Of a stretch of DNA of 64,000 nucleotides, positions 32,574 through 43,423 are shown piece by piece (positions within the stretch are counted from its first letter, which is position 1; every line of letters begins with the position of its first letter). A model generated the notes under the pieces. That model was not told where the DNA came from. It searched no databases and worked only from the letters and a program-made list of their open reading frames with translations. The stretch is from assembly GCA_922989275.2 (NCBI GenBank), contig OV277863.1, positions 48,590,999-48,654,998 of the forward strand, written 5' to 3'. Position numbers and translations under genes: made by a program. Source of the DNA: Gari tellinella (taxonomy: Eukaryota; Mollusca; Bivalvia; Cardiida; Psammobiidae).

Positions 32574-32969
32574 GTAGGATATTTTTTTATGTAGTTTTCA
32601 TATTTGATATGCATGATCCAGTGATTATAACACAGTGCTCTGTGTCCATCCAACCATCCATCTTTTTGCCAATATTAAGTTTTTATGTTTAGCTCTATAT
32701 TTTGTGGTGTATTTAAAAAAGTTTTAAGTGCTAGACGAACTAAACTTGAATCATGGATACATGTCTATAACTACATTTGCCTCCATTCATCAGAGGCTGG
32801 ATATTTGCTCAGATTTAATGGTGCAGTGGCATATTGAATGTTTGGGTGCAATGGATGTATTATGCATCTGTTTGCAGTACTTTTGTTTATATCTAGCATG
32901 CATAGTCCACTTATGTAGCCAAAACATACATGTAGTACAATTCTGGTGCAGTCAAACCAAGGTCAAAGT

Positions 32970-33214
32970 CATTGAACCCTAGTCCCGCATATAGGCATCC
33001 TTTTGAAACAATGTTCATGTGAATAGTACACTTGTTCTGTGCAAACAGTGAAGACCCAGATCAGAGGGCTCCGAAAGGAGCCCTCTGATCAGGGTCATCA
33101 CTGTTTGTCATAATGCCAAACATTGACAAAAACAACCCTTAAAAGTCTGAAATAGACTAGACTAAAATGGAAACTGGAATTGTTCATTTAAAGTTTCAGG
33201 GAGGAAAGAGTTAA
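32970..33214 (+). mobile_element. Fam-2 MITE, young-looking
   Basis: cattgaaccctagtcccgca to agggaggaaagag-TTAA. Differs from 3234-3484 and 39115-39363 at only about a dozen visible places. Confidence 0.92.
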
Positions 33215-33376
33215 GAAGCTAAACAAGAGCTTCAATAAGATTGAGTAAACTAAACATTCTGTATTATGTCTCCATCAAACCTTAGGTTGTGACTACTCAT
33301 TGGAATTGTCTTGAGGAAGTGATTCTAATGGGAAGTCACAACATAGGATTTAATAGAGACATGTGAAAGTTTGTTT

Positions 33377-33588
33377 TTAACTCTTTGCACACTAGCAGTG
33401 GAATCATAATTATCAGTGCAAATAGTTTGGATCCTGATAAGACTCCACTTAACACAGTGTTTTATCAGGATCCAAACTGTTTAACACATTTACCCCTTTT
33501 AAAAAGAATTGTCGAAAAATCTATTTTTTGGACATTAGCAGATGGCAATTGTTGGAGATGAAAAATTACCCAGCATGCGAAGAGTTAA
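33377..33588 (+). mobile_element. Fam-3 MITE beside SIDT exon 7
   Basis: TTAACTCTTTGCACACTAGC to cagcatgcgaagag-TTAA; core C gtttggatcctgataagact. Confidence 0.92.
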
Positions 33589-33639
33589 AACACTCACCTT
33601 ACCTGGAGGTGTGGTGTCACGGGTGATGTTGTTTTTCAG

Positions 33640-33733
33640 GCTCCCAGTACTACAAGGCAACACTAGGAGCTGTGGGTTTCTTCTTGGGATTCTATCTAGT
33701 GGCACTCATCATTGGGATCTACTATCATGGCTG
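33640..33733 (+). CDS. SIDT2: SIDT exon 7: first transmembrane helix
   Basis: Acceptor gtttttcag, donor gtagga at 33734. Reads SQYYKATLGAVGFFLGFYLV then ALIIGIYYHG. TM1 of the family, with the conserved FLGxYL motif. Confidence 0.93.
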
Positions 33734-34064
33734 GTAGGAGGTCACAGGCTTGCTCCTTAGATATTGATTCATTAATCTGTTACCCAATACATATACTTTT
33801 TAACGTGTCTAATTATTTATAAACTGTTGAATTGCGGTAGTTTGAACACCCAGGGAACTGGCAGAAAAATTCAAGTTAGCACATCATCTGAGTTAATGCA
33901 TATTTTCTTAAGTGGCATGGCTGTAAAGTTATCACACGAAATTATGTCTCTTTGTTAAAAAATCCTGCTTTTGAATACTGTATTTGATAAGAAATAAATC
34001 TTGCTTTGGGATTCACTTGATGAAAAAACTATTAAAGTTTCTCTTGTAATTTCATACAGACTGT

Positions 34065-34445
34065 TTCATTCTTAATTCTAATACGACTAGAAATCTATGG
34101 CATATAGAAAGAGAAAACCAAAAAAAACCATATTTTATTCCGTGATAATGAACTGTATGCAGGGTGTTTCGATCAGCTGTTCCATTTGCCATTTACTTGA
34201 GAAACATCAGGGGTGAAAGTCGTGGAAAGTGCAGACTGTAACAGTCAAAATGGCATAGCCACAGACAACACTTCATGTGTGACATGTCATATTCTCCGGT
34301 AAAAGTGTTTTTGTTTTAAAAGTTCATTAGAATTAAAATTGTCCATTTTCGTGCATCAGATCACAGTTAATGCATGGTTGAGATGTGGGTAATTAGATCG
34401 CTCAGCCTCAAGGCCTCAGGATCTAATAACTCCACAGCTCAAATC
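34065..34445 (+). mobile_element. Terminal-hairpin element, partial
   Basis: Body ctaatacgactagaaatcta tggcatatagaaag and ccgtgataatgaactgtatg match 55800-55880; hairpin 34349-34445 has apex ctcagcctcaaggcctcag. Confidence 0.65.
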
Positions 34446-34702
34446 AAGTGATCATGAGCCTTTCTGCTTTACTTTTAACCTGAATTAAGCATTGATCTGT
34501 CCTAAATATTGAAAAACAATCTATTAGTAAAGGATTATATCAGATGCCAGAATAGTACAGTACAAAATAATGCAGAAAGCCTGTGTAGTAATGCAGCAAT
34601 CTAGTCTCAAGAGACAACTGAAATAAAGATTTGAGAGTAAAGAAATTATCCATTATCCACTCTTCTTTGTCACAGTTTAAAGTTTTCCTTTTACACTTGC
34701 AG

Positions 34703-34758
34703 TAAATATGGCTGGGGCATTGTGGATATGGCTACATTTCAGAGATCCATGTCAGAAG
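34703..34758 (+). CDS. SIDT2: SIDT exon 8: cytoplasmic loop, first part
   Basis: Acceptor cacttgcag, donor gtaggc at 34759; 56 nt. Reads CKYGWGIVDMATFQRSMSE. Weakly conserved loop; supported by phase on both sides and splice sites. Confidence 0.8.
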
Positions 34759-34779
34759 GTAGGCTAATATTTATGTCTC

Positions 34780-36220
34780 TTAACTCATTCATCCCTGAAA
34801 CATTTAATGGACAATGCCAGTTGATTATTACTAGGGATGTTAACGGTTACGGATATTGTAGCCGGTTAATCGCAAGCAAAAACCGGTTAACCGACCGGTT
34901 AACCTGACATTAAACCATTGTATTGCCTAGAAAAGAAATATGTCTACTACATACTGTTAGTTTTGAATGTTAATGAAAGACATCCATTCCGAAGAATTCT
35001 ATTGACAAATGTCGAATAATCTGATTTCCGACCAGACGCCGAGTGAAACTGCGTCCGATCTGCATCCAGGCTGCTTTCAAAATCATTAAAAAATCTCTGA
35101 CTTTACATGCGTGTATGAAATATTCGGCGATGTTCTATTAGGCTTTAGATCCAATTCGAAGCTGATTTCAAAACGTATGTTCCAGTTCTGAAGTGCTACA
35201 TTTTTTCATCTGCACGCTAAATTTGTGTTTGATATAAAGAATATACATGAGTCATTCATTGTTACACTCGATTTTAAATTAACATTATGAGGGCGTTAAA
35301 CCCTTATTATTGCATTTTGAACTGAATAAAGCCAAACAGAAGCAGTTAAACATACTTGTTAGTAGAAGAAACTTTCAGCAGATTACATTTTTGCCACTCC
35401 TACGAAAAGTAGCAGACGACAATATGGAGCGTAAGTTATGTAACCTGTTCGTGAATTGAACAGTACGAAAACTAATCAACTTGACAATCGAATCGGAATA
35501 CACTTTTTTGCAAGTGATTCTGAATAATAAAATACGCCGAGTTAATAGGTGTCTTATCTAGATCCAAACCGCTTGGCTGCTGAACGGATAAACGTGTCAT
35601 TTTCAGCTCGGAGCAATTATATGTAGATCTGTTTTCTCCGAAATTTTAAGTTCTGTTATTCATTGCTGGATTTATATGATAATGTATTCAGTTCAAACGT
35701 TTTCTGCACATTTCTTAATAATAGGACACTAATCTTAATCTAGTAAAATTATAACAATAACGTCAGTTAATTGGCGACCTGTCAATTGTCTCATCCCACT
35801 GGTTTTATATCAGGGCTACCTGGCAACCTCTGTAGACGGGGTAGTACACGCCCTCGGCGTGTTATTCGACAAGGTGTCAATGCAGTTGAAACGAGCAAAG
35901 GAGGTGTCGTCCGCTGATTACTTGCAGCAGATTTTATGATCCAAGTTCCAAATTTTTGTTTTTCAGGTTAACCTTTTGAAGGAAAAGTGTAACCGATTAA
36001 CCGCGCTTCTAAAGGTTAACCGGTTAACCGATTAACCGTTAACATCCCTAATTATTACGTATAATCCATCATTGGCTTTTCAAGGTCGGTTTTTGCAAAA
36101 TGATAAATAGTGTAGACCCTGATAAGAGGGCTCCTTCAGTATACACTGTTTGCATAGGCATAAGGTACATATTTTGTAAAAGACTATTGTACTTGTCACT
36201 AGGATTCAAAGAGTTTGGAC
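34780..36220 (-). mobile_element. Fam-2 MITE split by a hAT-like element
   Basis: ttaactcattcatccctgaa before; after the insert core B resumes as gcaaaatgataaatagtgta gaccctgataag. Confidence 0.7.
34832..36050. mobile_element. hAT-like non-autonomous element, 1219 bp
   Basis: Ends TAGGGATGTTAACGG and CCGTTAACATCCCTA with sub-terminal ccggttaacc repeats at both sides. The exact 8-bp direct repeat attattac lies at 34824-34831 and 36051-36058; 8-bp duplications are typical of hAT. No transposase frame. Lies in SIDT intron 8. Confidence 0.88.
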
Positions 36221-36524
36221 TAACTTTATAACTATTGGAAGCCTCGAAAAAAACACACAGAAACTAGAAGTTTATGAAGAATAAAATATGTTAGTGCCAA
36301 AACATTTGCTTTACTTATGCGATAGTCATTTAATTCATTTAGCATATAATTGTTTGTCAATGTTGTTTTTACACACTACATAATACAATTAAGCCCATTT
36401 CTATGTGAAATTATCTGCTTGCCCCATGGCCCTTTTGTTCAATGTTTGGTTTTACACACTACACTGTATTGTTTGATCCTAAATACGTGTATACAAAATT
36501 CTATGTGAAATGCTCTGCTTGCAG

Positions 36525-36605
36525 TTGAAGGGGAGAGAGTGGTAGAGCGACCACTTCTGGACACTGCTAGCACCAACTATGGGACTGTAGCTCAGCCTAC
36601 TCAAG
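36525..36605 (+). CDS. SIDT2: SIDT exon 9: cytoplasmic loop with YGTV motif
   Basis: Acceptor ctgcttgcag, donor gtatgt at 36606. Reads VEGERVVERPLLDTASTNYG then TVAQPTQ. NYGTV is a YxxPhi-type motif at the place of the YGSF sorting signal of vertebrate SIDT2, so endolysosomal targeting is plausible (inference). Confidence 0.83.
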
Positions 36606-36664
36606 GTATGTGTCACAAGGTGTAGGTTTATCATCACTTGCAGGGCCTTGCTGTACAAGTGCTC

Positions 36665-36740
36665 TTTTATGGCGATGTTGTAGAGTGCATGACTACGAAC
36701 CTGGTTACCCAGGTTCGATCCCAGGGCTGCTTTATAAGAA
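36665..36740 (+). mobile_element. tRNA-like SINE fragment
   Basis: gttgtagagtgcatgactac gaacc ... caggttcgatcccagggctg; B box intact, A-box half weak. Confidence 0.45.
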
Positions 36741-36770
36741 CACCCAGTTACATTTGTATACAGTAAAACA

Positions 36771-36961
36771 TCTCTATTACATCCACTAACTTGTGTTACC
36801 TATCGTGTGTTTACGACAGGTGACTGCTTAAAGCAATATGCTAGTATGCTAGTAAAGCAGAAAGCTCCTTATGAAACTTTGTATTTCACTGTCACCATGC
36901 TTTAAGCTGTCACCTGTCTTTTAGCTTTCTTTTTAGTGGTCGTTTTAGAGAGGTTTTACTG
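36771..36961. mobile_element. Fam-5 MITE
   Basis: CAGTAAAACATCTCTATTAC and gagaggttttactg; core gctccttatgaaac diverged. Confidence 0.85.
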
Positions 36962-36992
36962 GAATACATAAGGAATACAGTCATATCAAATC

Positions 36993-37250
36993 TGTGTTAA
37001 ATATGCATTTTGACCTTCTTAATTTATTCCTCTATTGAAGAACATGGTTCCACTTTATACAATCATGTACTGTACGAAATATTTCTATATATCAGCAGAT
37101 GTAGCTTTCTGCTTTACTTTTAACCTGCTTTAAACGGTCAGCTGTCTATCCTAACAGAGGATACTCTAAAGCAGGTTGAAAGTAAAGCAGAATGCTCCAG
37201 AAGGATACCCTCTGTCTTCAATACAGAAAACATGCTATGGGGGAAAGGCT
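36993..37250 (-). mobile_element. Rearranged Fam-1 relic
   Basis: Tail aatttattcctctattgaag, a core arm, then an inverted core arm gcaggttgaaagtaaagcag. Confidence 0.6.
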
Positions 37251-37287
37251 GAAGGCTCTGTATTCCCTTGCTGGGAAGACCATGGTA

Positions 37288-37658
37288 TTATACAAGTGCT
37301 CCCTCTCTACAGTGGCCCTTCTGACAACAATTCCCCCCTTACAACAATGATGGTCGCTATTCCCCAAACAAGAAATGTATGTCTTTCACTTTCATTGCAA
37401 CAATATTGTCTGCTTAAAATTGTTGTCTGCTGTTTTTCTCAAAGTTACTTATGAGTCGACATTTTGAAAGAAAAAGTATAATGATGAGTGACAACTAAAC
37501 AGCTTGAATCCAGATCAGATGCCGGGTAAAGCGGCATCTGATCTGGATTCAAGCTGCTTGCAAATGTAAGTCAAGTCTTAATTTCCCCTCCCTATAGCAA
37601 CTCCCTCCGAACAACAACCACAATATTTGTCTACTCTTGTAGTGAGGGAGCACTGTAA
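37288..37658. mobile_element. Fam-7 MITE
   Basis: Ends tacaagtgctccctctctac and ttgtagtgagggagcactgta; central core C with gaatccagatcagatgccgg and its complement at 37502-37562. Confidence 0.85.
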
Positions 37659-37659
37659 A

Positions 37660-38152
37660 TGTTTTACTTTCACATTACTTCATAGCCTTGATAAGTGATC
37701 ATTTGAAGCAGGTTGAAAGTAAAGCAGAATGCGCCTTCAGGCGCATTCTGCTTTACTTTCAGCCTGCTTTAAGCTTCAATCTGAAAGGATATAGAAAATA
37801 TTTCATTGCATATTTATGACTGTATAAATTGAACTATTTTCTGCCCTGGAGGAATAAATGAAAGGTTTTAACACATTCAACCCTAGCGAGGAGTATACTC
37901 GTCATTTACAAACAGTGAACCTGTGGGTATTACTCTTGTCCTATGCAATCAGAGTAGAACCTGATCAGAGGGCTCCTTAAGGAGCCCTCTGATCAAGGTT
38001 TATACTGTTGGTCATTTTGAAATATATTGTTAAAATCAATCCTTAATAGTCAAAAACTGACTACCGGTAGAAGTATTTTGAAATTGGAATTGTCCATTAA
38101 AAGTTTTAGAGTTGAATGTGTTAAAAGGCCTATTTATGGGGTAATGGGTTAA
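37660..38152 (+). mobile_element. Fam-1 MITE hosting a Fam-2 copy
   Basis: Core A with apex gcgccttcaggcgc; right end tatggggtaatggg-TTAA. Split at its ggtt-TTAA-aagg site. Confidence 0.88.
37868..38124 (+). mobile_element. Fam-2 MITE nested at TTAA
   Basis: TTAACACATTCAACCCTAGC to agagttgaatgtg-TTAA; core B with apex ctccttaaggag. Confidence 0.92.
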
Positions 38153-38181
38153 ATGGGTTTTTATGCTCATGTTTATTACAG

Positions 38182-38312
38182 GTGGTAGCAGTGATGGTGC
38201 AAGAGGAGGAGCTGCTATAGAGCGAGACGACGTCTCTGTTGACTCTCTGAATTCGGACGAGTATGACTTTGTCAAGGATATAGACAGTGACAAAGAACTC
38301 CGTCGTCTGAAG
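38182..38312 (+). CDS. SIDT2: SIDT exon 10: acidic loop with DIDSDK
   Basis: Acceptor gtttattacag, donor gtgata at 38313. Reads GGSSDGARGGAAIERDDVSV then DSLNSDEYDFVKDIDSDKEL and RRLK. DSxxSxExYDxxxDIDSDK is a signature of the SIDT1/2 loop; YDFV is a second YxxPhi-type motif. Confidence 0.94.
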
Positions 38313-38466
38313 GTGATAAATCTCATATCAAAGTCTTCATAAAACCCTTTTGAAGTCATCTGCTAGATTGTGTACATGCTTGATGTGTAGCATGATCATT
38401 TTAATTGCATACATAAAGGTCGTACTCAAGATTTTTTGTAGGCATATTCTGCAGTACTTTTATCTT

Positions 38467-38802
38467 GTTTTAACTCATTTCCCTGTAGCCTATTTCTAGT
38501 TTTGAAGACAGGCGGCCACGTAAAGCAGAATGCCCCTTAAGTTGCATTTTTCATTACTTTCAATTTGCTTTCGGCTACTAAGCAGATATTTCTGATGCTG
38601 CATATTGATGACTATATAAAGTGGAACTATTTTCTTCAGTGGTGGAATGAACTAAATTGTTAATCTGTACTTTTAGGTGCATTCAGCTTAAAGTTCAGCC
38701 TGCTTTTAGCAAATATCTGCTAGAATAAAGAAAATATTTCTTCTATAGTGGAAGAATAAATTAAATGCTTTAAAATGTGTATTTATGGAATCAAGGGTTA
38801 AA
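38467..38802 (+). mobile_element. Degenerate Fam-1 copies
   Basis: ttaactcatttccctgtagc start, eroded core, two overlapping tails. Confidence 0.65.
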
Positions 38803-39114
38803 AGATGTATAAATGTAGTATGCTCCTTTATTGAGATATAGATATATCTATATTTCAGTCTCATCATGGTTACATGAAAAAAACACATACACATAAAATC
38901 CATAGTTGGAACAAACCATGCCATTCAAAAATGAGTTATAGGAGACTATTGAAGGGCTGAATGCCTGACATTAGCCCCACCATATTGAAATAGCAGTAGC
39001 ATAAACTATTAATCAGTTTTAGTATTTTGTCTTTACAATTTTCTCCGATTAAACAGTTCTAATTCACACAAGGCACAGTTGACAACGGTATGCCATATGA
39101 ATTGGCTCTGTTTA

Positions 39115-39363
39115 TTAACCCTTTGAACCCTAGTCCCGCATATAGGCGTCATTTCAAACAGTGTACATGTGAATAATACACTTGTCCTGTGCAAACAGTG
39201 AAGGCCCAGATCAGAGGGCTCCGAAAGGAGCCCTCTGATCAGGGTCTTCACTGTTTGTCAGTAATGCCAAAATTGACAAAAACAACTCTTAAAAGCCAGA
39301 AATGGACTAGACAAAAATCGAAACTGGAATTGTCCATTTACAGTATCAGGGAGGAAAGAGTTA
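39115..39363 (+). mobile_element. Fam-2 MITE, young-looking
   Basis: TTAACCCTTTGAACCCTAGT to agggaggaaagag-TTAT; core B apex ctccgaaaggag. Confidence 0.92.
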
Positions 39364-39437
39364 TAATCTTCAATTTAAAAAAAATATATTCAAATGGTCA
39401 AAGAGTGTACCCATGTTTTGCTGTATTGTTTTACTAG

Positions 39438-39511
39438 GCTGCCTTGTTTGTGTCTGACCTGTCCAAGAAATGTGAGAAGAGGTCTAGAAAGAACTACATG
39501 CTGTATGGCAA
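39438..39511 (+). CDS. SIDT2: SIDT exon 11: loop end before TM2
   Basis: Acceptor ttttactag, donor gtaagt at 39512. Reads AALFVSDLSKKCEKRSRKNY then MLYG. Basic, like LYVADLARKDxRxxRKKYxIY of vertebrates. Confidence 0.92.
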
Positions 39512-39608
39512 GTAAGTATCGTTTTGTGCCTCGTGCTGCAAGTTTCTTGCATACTTCAGTTACACAAATAAATCTGCTGTTTGTGCCAAATGTGATGATG
39601 ATGATGAT

Positions 39609-39760
39609 CAGGGTCCAAGGTTATAAAGCGTTTGAGCTGAGTCTGAGTGTGTCCTGAAGCATTTGATTGGTCAGATTTTAGCCTAGGCTTAAATTTGACC
39701 AATCAAATGCTTGAGAACGACTTTAGACTCAACTGAAAAGCTTTATAACCTTGGACCCAG
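39609..39760. mobile_element. Fam-9 palindromic element
   Basis: cagggtccaaggttataaag and ctttataaccttggacccag arms; centre tgaccaatcaaatgctt is also inverted. Follows an atg microsatellite (39590-39608). Relatives at 43184 and 62918. Confidence 0.85.
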
Positions 39761-39931
39761 AGCTCAATATAAGGGGAGTATTTCAAAACCTAATCTTTAT
39801 TTCTGCATTAAACCCTATGGTCTACTTGAGATGATACTAATGGGTAGTTACACCATAGGATTTGGTGCTGAAATGAGTGAGAAAGTTTTGTATTTGTTCA
39901 GTTTACTCCCCCCCCCCATCAAGAGCCCTGA
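39761..39931. mobile_element. Fam-8 MITE
   Basis: aaggggagtatttcaaaacc ... tttactcccccccccatcaa gagccctg; core accctatggt / accatagga. Confidence 0.75.
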
Positions 39932-40041
39932 GTTTGACTTTTATAAGTAATCAATCTAATAGAAAGCCCTGATGATGTCAACTACTTTGTGAACATGCTA
40001 TGCTTTTAGGTTGAGAGACTACTCTTCTCTTGTTTTTATAC

Positions 40042-40199
40042 AGGGTTCCAGATAAGAGGGAGTAAACCAAGCAAATCCAACATTTTCTCACTCGTTTTAG
40101 CACCAAATCCTATAGTGTTACTACTCTTCGAGACGATTTTAATGAGTAGTGACACCATAGGGTTTAAAGCAGAAATACTCCCCTTATCTGGAGCTCTGT
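40042..40199. mobile_element. Fam-8 MITE
   Basis: cagggttccagataagaggg ... ccccttatctggagctctg; core gagacgatttt and tactactc arms. Confidence 0.85.
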
Positions 40200-41038
40200 T
40201 TATGCCTCACAATGTAGTGGTTGGTGGCATATAGTGCTACTACGAATGTCTGTCTGTCTCATCTGTTCATCTATTTGTCAGTCAATACTAGCCTCCGTGC
40301 AATAACTGCACTGCAGATGGTGAGATTTCTCATGTATAATAACAGCTCCGAGGTCAAGTTCAAAACCCAGATCATGATTTCTTTTGTCAATGGAATTATG
40401 GCCCTTTGCACTCAGAAATATTATATTACACTTCAATGTCAATAACTGCATTGTGATCTCAAAGATACTTGCTGTGCACAGGCATAATGACAGGTCCTAG
40501 GTCAGGTTTGAAACATACTGTATAAGTGGTAATGTTAGCGAAGTGGAAATATTTGCGAATTTCGCGAATTCAGAAAATTGGCGAACAATCCCACCAGCAA
40601 TATTATCAGCGACCGTAATGCAATATGTTACCTCAGCACTGTATCCACTATTTACCCTTACACCGTAAGAAATCTATTTATTAAAATAACTGATATTAAT
40701 TTACATTCTGAAATGCAGTTATGGCCCTTTGCACTTAGAAATATGGACATTCCTTTGACGTTCATGCAATAACTGCATTAGAAATGGAGTGATTTCCATA
40801 AATGTCGCTGCACACTTACATAACGACAGATCGATTGCATATAATGTTTCTCCTCTCTGGTTGTCAGTCTGTCTTTTTGTCCAGCTGGGTTTCAATCAAG
40901 CTGCAAAATCTGCCAAGTAATGGCTGCGACATATCTGTCTTATGAACGTTATAAAGAATTAAGCCTTGTACCAGATTTAGGCCAAAATACTGATTGAATA
41001 GTAGGTCTTTGCAGTAGGAACATTCTCAGAGTGACAGT
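40200..41038. other. SIDT intron 11, diverged repeat-like sequence
   Basis: Phrases such as ggaattatggccctttgcac and gcaataactgca recur three times, resembling old composite-element arrays; no ends or coding seen. Confidence 0.4.
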
Positions 41039-41289
41039 TTAACCCATTACCCCATAGCTTGTTTTAGTTTTAAAGATAGGTGCCCACTTAAAGCAGGTTG
41101 AAAGTAAAGCAGAATGTGCTTTAAGGCACATTCTGCTTTACTTTCAGCCTGCTTTAATCTATTCTCTGCTAGAATATAGAAAATATTTCTTATGGTTTTT
41201 ATTTGTAAAAGTATAAATTGGAACTATTTTCTTCAGTAGAGGAATAAATCAAAGGCGTAAAATGGCGTATTTATGGGGTAATAGGTTAA
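41039..41289 (+). mobile_element. Fam-1 MITE beside SIDT exon 12
   Basis: TTAACCCATTACCCCATAGC to tatggggtaatagg-TTAA; core A apex tgctttaaggca. Confidence 0.93.
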
Positions 41290-41320
41290 CATGCTATTAG
41301 TATTTCTGTTTGTATTTCAG

Positions 41321-41387
41321 GAACTTACTAACAGTCTCCATCTTCTATGGGCTGCCAGTGCTCCAGTTGGTCATGACATACCAGAAG
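41321..41387 (+). CDS. SIDT2: SIDT exon 12: TM2
   Basis: Acceptor tgtatttcag, donor gtaggc at 41388. Reads NLLTVSIFYGLPVLQLVMTY then QK, matching IFYxLPVxQLVxTYQ. A Fam-1 MITE ends 32 nt upstream. Confidence 0.95.
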
Positions 41388-41827
41388 GTAGGCAGTCAAA
41401 ACAATGTTAACAATTCAACCCTAGCCACAAGTATACACAGCATTAACAAACAGTGTACTAGTAAGGAGTATACTTGTCCTATGCAGACAGTGTAGAACTT
41501 GATCAGGAAGAACTGATACTTTTGTTGGAAGAACTTGTAGCCTGACCCTTTCTTGTATATATACGAAGCTACCACATGTAATTGTAATATCAAATATTGG
41601 GCAATACAATTTGTTTTATAACTAAAACTTACTATATATCTATTTCATTTAGTTGTCATTGTTTAAAACATTTATCGTCAAAATATATAGGAATAATTTG
41701 TGGATATTAACTATTTACCCATTATAGTTGAAATTGACTGAGTAAAAATAAACCGTGCAGGCTTTGATGAAATACCACACTTTGCATTGTGTATCAATAC
41801 AAAGTCAGATATAAACTGGTTTATAAG

Positions 41828-42034
41828 TACAATTAAAAACCTCTGTAACGACCAATAAGACATAGTAATTTTAATGTGTTTAAAGCAGGTGGCTGCTGAG
41901 AGCAAGATGAAAGGAAAACAGAAGGCTCCTTTTGGAGCTTTCTGTTTTACTTTCAACTTGTTTTAAGTAGTCTCCTGTCGTTTATGCCATCAATTAGCCT
42001 TCTTGTTAGTGGTAGTAATAGAGATGTTTTACTG
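41828..42034. mobile_element. Fam-5 MITE, diverged
   Basis: attaaaaacctctgtaacga ... gtaatagagatgttttactg; core gctccttttggagc. Confidence 0.82.
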
Positions 42035-42070
42035 TACAGAGAAGATGACATCTTTGCCCTAAATTATATA

Positions 42071-42316
42071 CAGTAGAGAAAACGTTATTTTTTTCCAATA
42101 AACACGTTACGCTCAATCTATTATTCCCATTGCAAACAGTTAAGAGCCTGATCAGACGCCAGGTAACCCGGCGTCTGATCAGTCTCCAAACTGTTTGCCA
42201 CTCAGATTAAGATGAACATTTTGAATTGTCAAAAAAATATCAAATTCGCTATTTTACTACGGTGCGTTTGCGTTTCGTTTGTGTTTAAACGGAAAATAAT
42301 AATGTTTTCTCCACTG
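42071..42316 (+). mobile_element. Fam-4 MITE
   Basis: CAGTAGAGAAAACGTTATTT ... ttttctccactg flanked by TA; core C gacgccaggtaacccggcgtc. Confidence 0.92.
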
Positions 42317-42407
42317 TATCTTATAGAGCAGATGCAGCTTTTGACAGTTGACTCAGTAGTTACTGTATTTAGCCTGTATGAAAGCATTATCATTGTTTCT
42401 ATCACAG

Positions 42408-42556
42408 GTGTTGAACTTCACCGGGGACCAGGACATCTGTTACTATAACTTTGCCTGCATCCATCCATTGAAAAAACTAAGTGCCTTCAACAACGTCTTC
42501 AGCAACATTGGTTATGTCATGCTGGGTATACTCTTCCTCATTTTAGTCAAAAGGAG
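42408..42556 (+). CDS. SIDT2: SIDT exon 13: [10 protein letters not shown] loop and TM3
   Basis: Acceptor tctatcacag, donor gtaaat at 42557. Reads [20 protein letters not shown] then [20 protein letters not shown] and [10 protein letters not shown]. One of the most conserved stretches of the family, with a Cys pair in the loop. Confidence 0.97.
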
Positions 42557-42603
42557 GTAAATAACAGTGGTGGCTATATCTTTAAATATACAGTTTTACA
42601 CCT

Positions 42604-42855
42604 TTAACCCATTACTCCATGACCTTTTTCTAGTATTGAAGAGAGGTGACCACTTAAAGCAGGTTGAAAGTAAAGTAGAATGCGCCTTAAGGCACATTCT
42701 GCTTTACTTTCAGCCTGCTTCAAGCTTCAATATATAAGAATATAGAGAATACTTCTTATGATGTATAATCATGACAGTATAAATTGGCTCTATTTTCTTT
42801 TATGCAGGAAAAATCAAAAGGTGTAAAAAGACGTATTTATGGAGTAAAGGGTTAA
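42604..42855 (+). mobile_element. Fam-1 MITE
   Basis: TTAACCCATTACTCCATGAC to tatggagtaaaggg-TTAA. Confidence 0.92.
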
Positions 42856-42908
42856 TTTATTCCTCTGCTAAAGAAGATATATCCACTTTATACAGTTGGT
42901 GGTGTACT

Positions 42909-43046
42909 ACAGGATGTTGTATTCAGCTGTCGACGCTGTTAATGGAAACAGCCAATCAGACTTGCGCCAAAAGAGCTTGTTTGACCCTCGTCAAATTGAC
43001 TGTTCCACTTATAACATCTTGAGCTGAATACATTGCCCTGTATCCC
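42909..43046. mobile_element. Fam-14 short inverted-repeat element
   Basis: acaggatgttgtattcagct and agctgaatacattgccctgt pair imperfectly; centre gccaatcagacttgcgcc. Confidence 0.55.
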
Positions 43047-43183
43047 ACTGCCAACTGGTAATGTGTATTAATTAGCCAATGTAATAGTTCAGATATAGAT
43101 GTTCATAGTGGGCAGAGCTTTATATATGAATATTCAGCAGGAGAAGGGTTAATGATTGAATGATTACATACTATTTTCCAGAA

Positions 43184-43334
43184 CAGGGTCCATGGTTATA
43201 AAGTGTTTGAGTTGAGTCTGTAATTATTCTCAAGCATTTGATTGGTCAGATTTGAGCCTAGGCTCAAATCTGACCAATCAAATGTTTGAGAATGCACTCA
43301 GACTCAACTCAAAAGCTTTATAAGTGCTGGGCCA
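43184..43334. mobile_element. Fam-9 palindromic element
   Basis: cagggtccatggttataaag ... gctttataagtgctgggcc with inner arms tgattggtcagatttgagcc / complement. Confidence 0.8.
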
Positions 43335-43374
43335 GATATCATCATATTGACATTAACTTACTTTCTTTTGGCAG

Positions 43375-43423
43375 AGAAGTTCTCCATATGAGAGCAGTGC
43401 AGCAAAGTGCCGGTAGAGATAAG
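43375..43423 (+). CDS. SIDT2: SIDT exon 14: short cytoplasmic linker
   Basis: Acceptor cttttggcag, donor gttagt at 43424; 49 nt. Reads EVLHMRAVQQSAGRDK after a split Arg codon. Its last 15 or so nucleotides plus the donor are the founder of a tandem array in the following intron. Confidence 0.88.
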
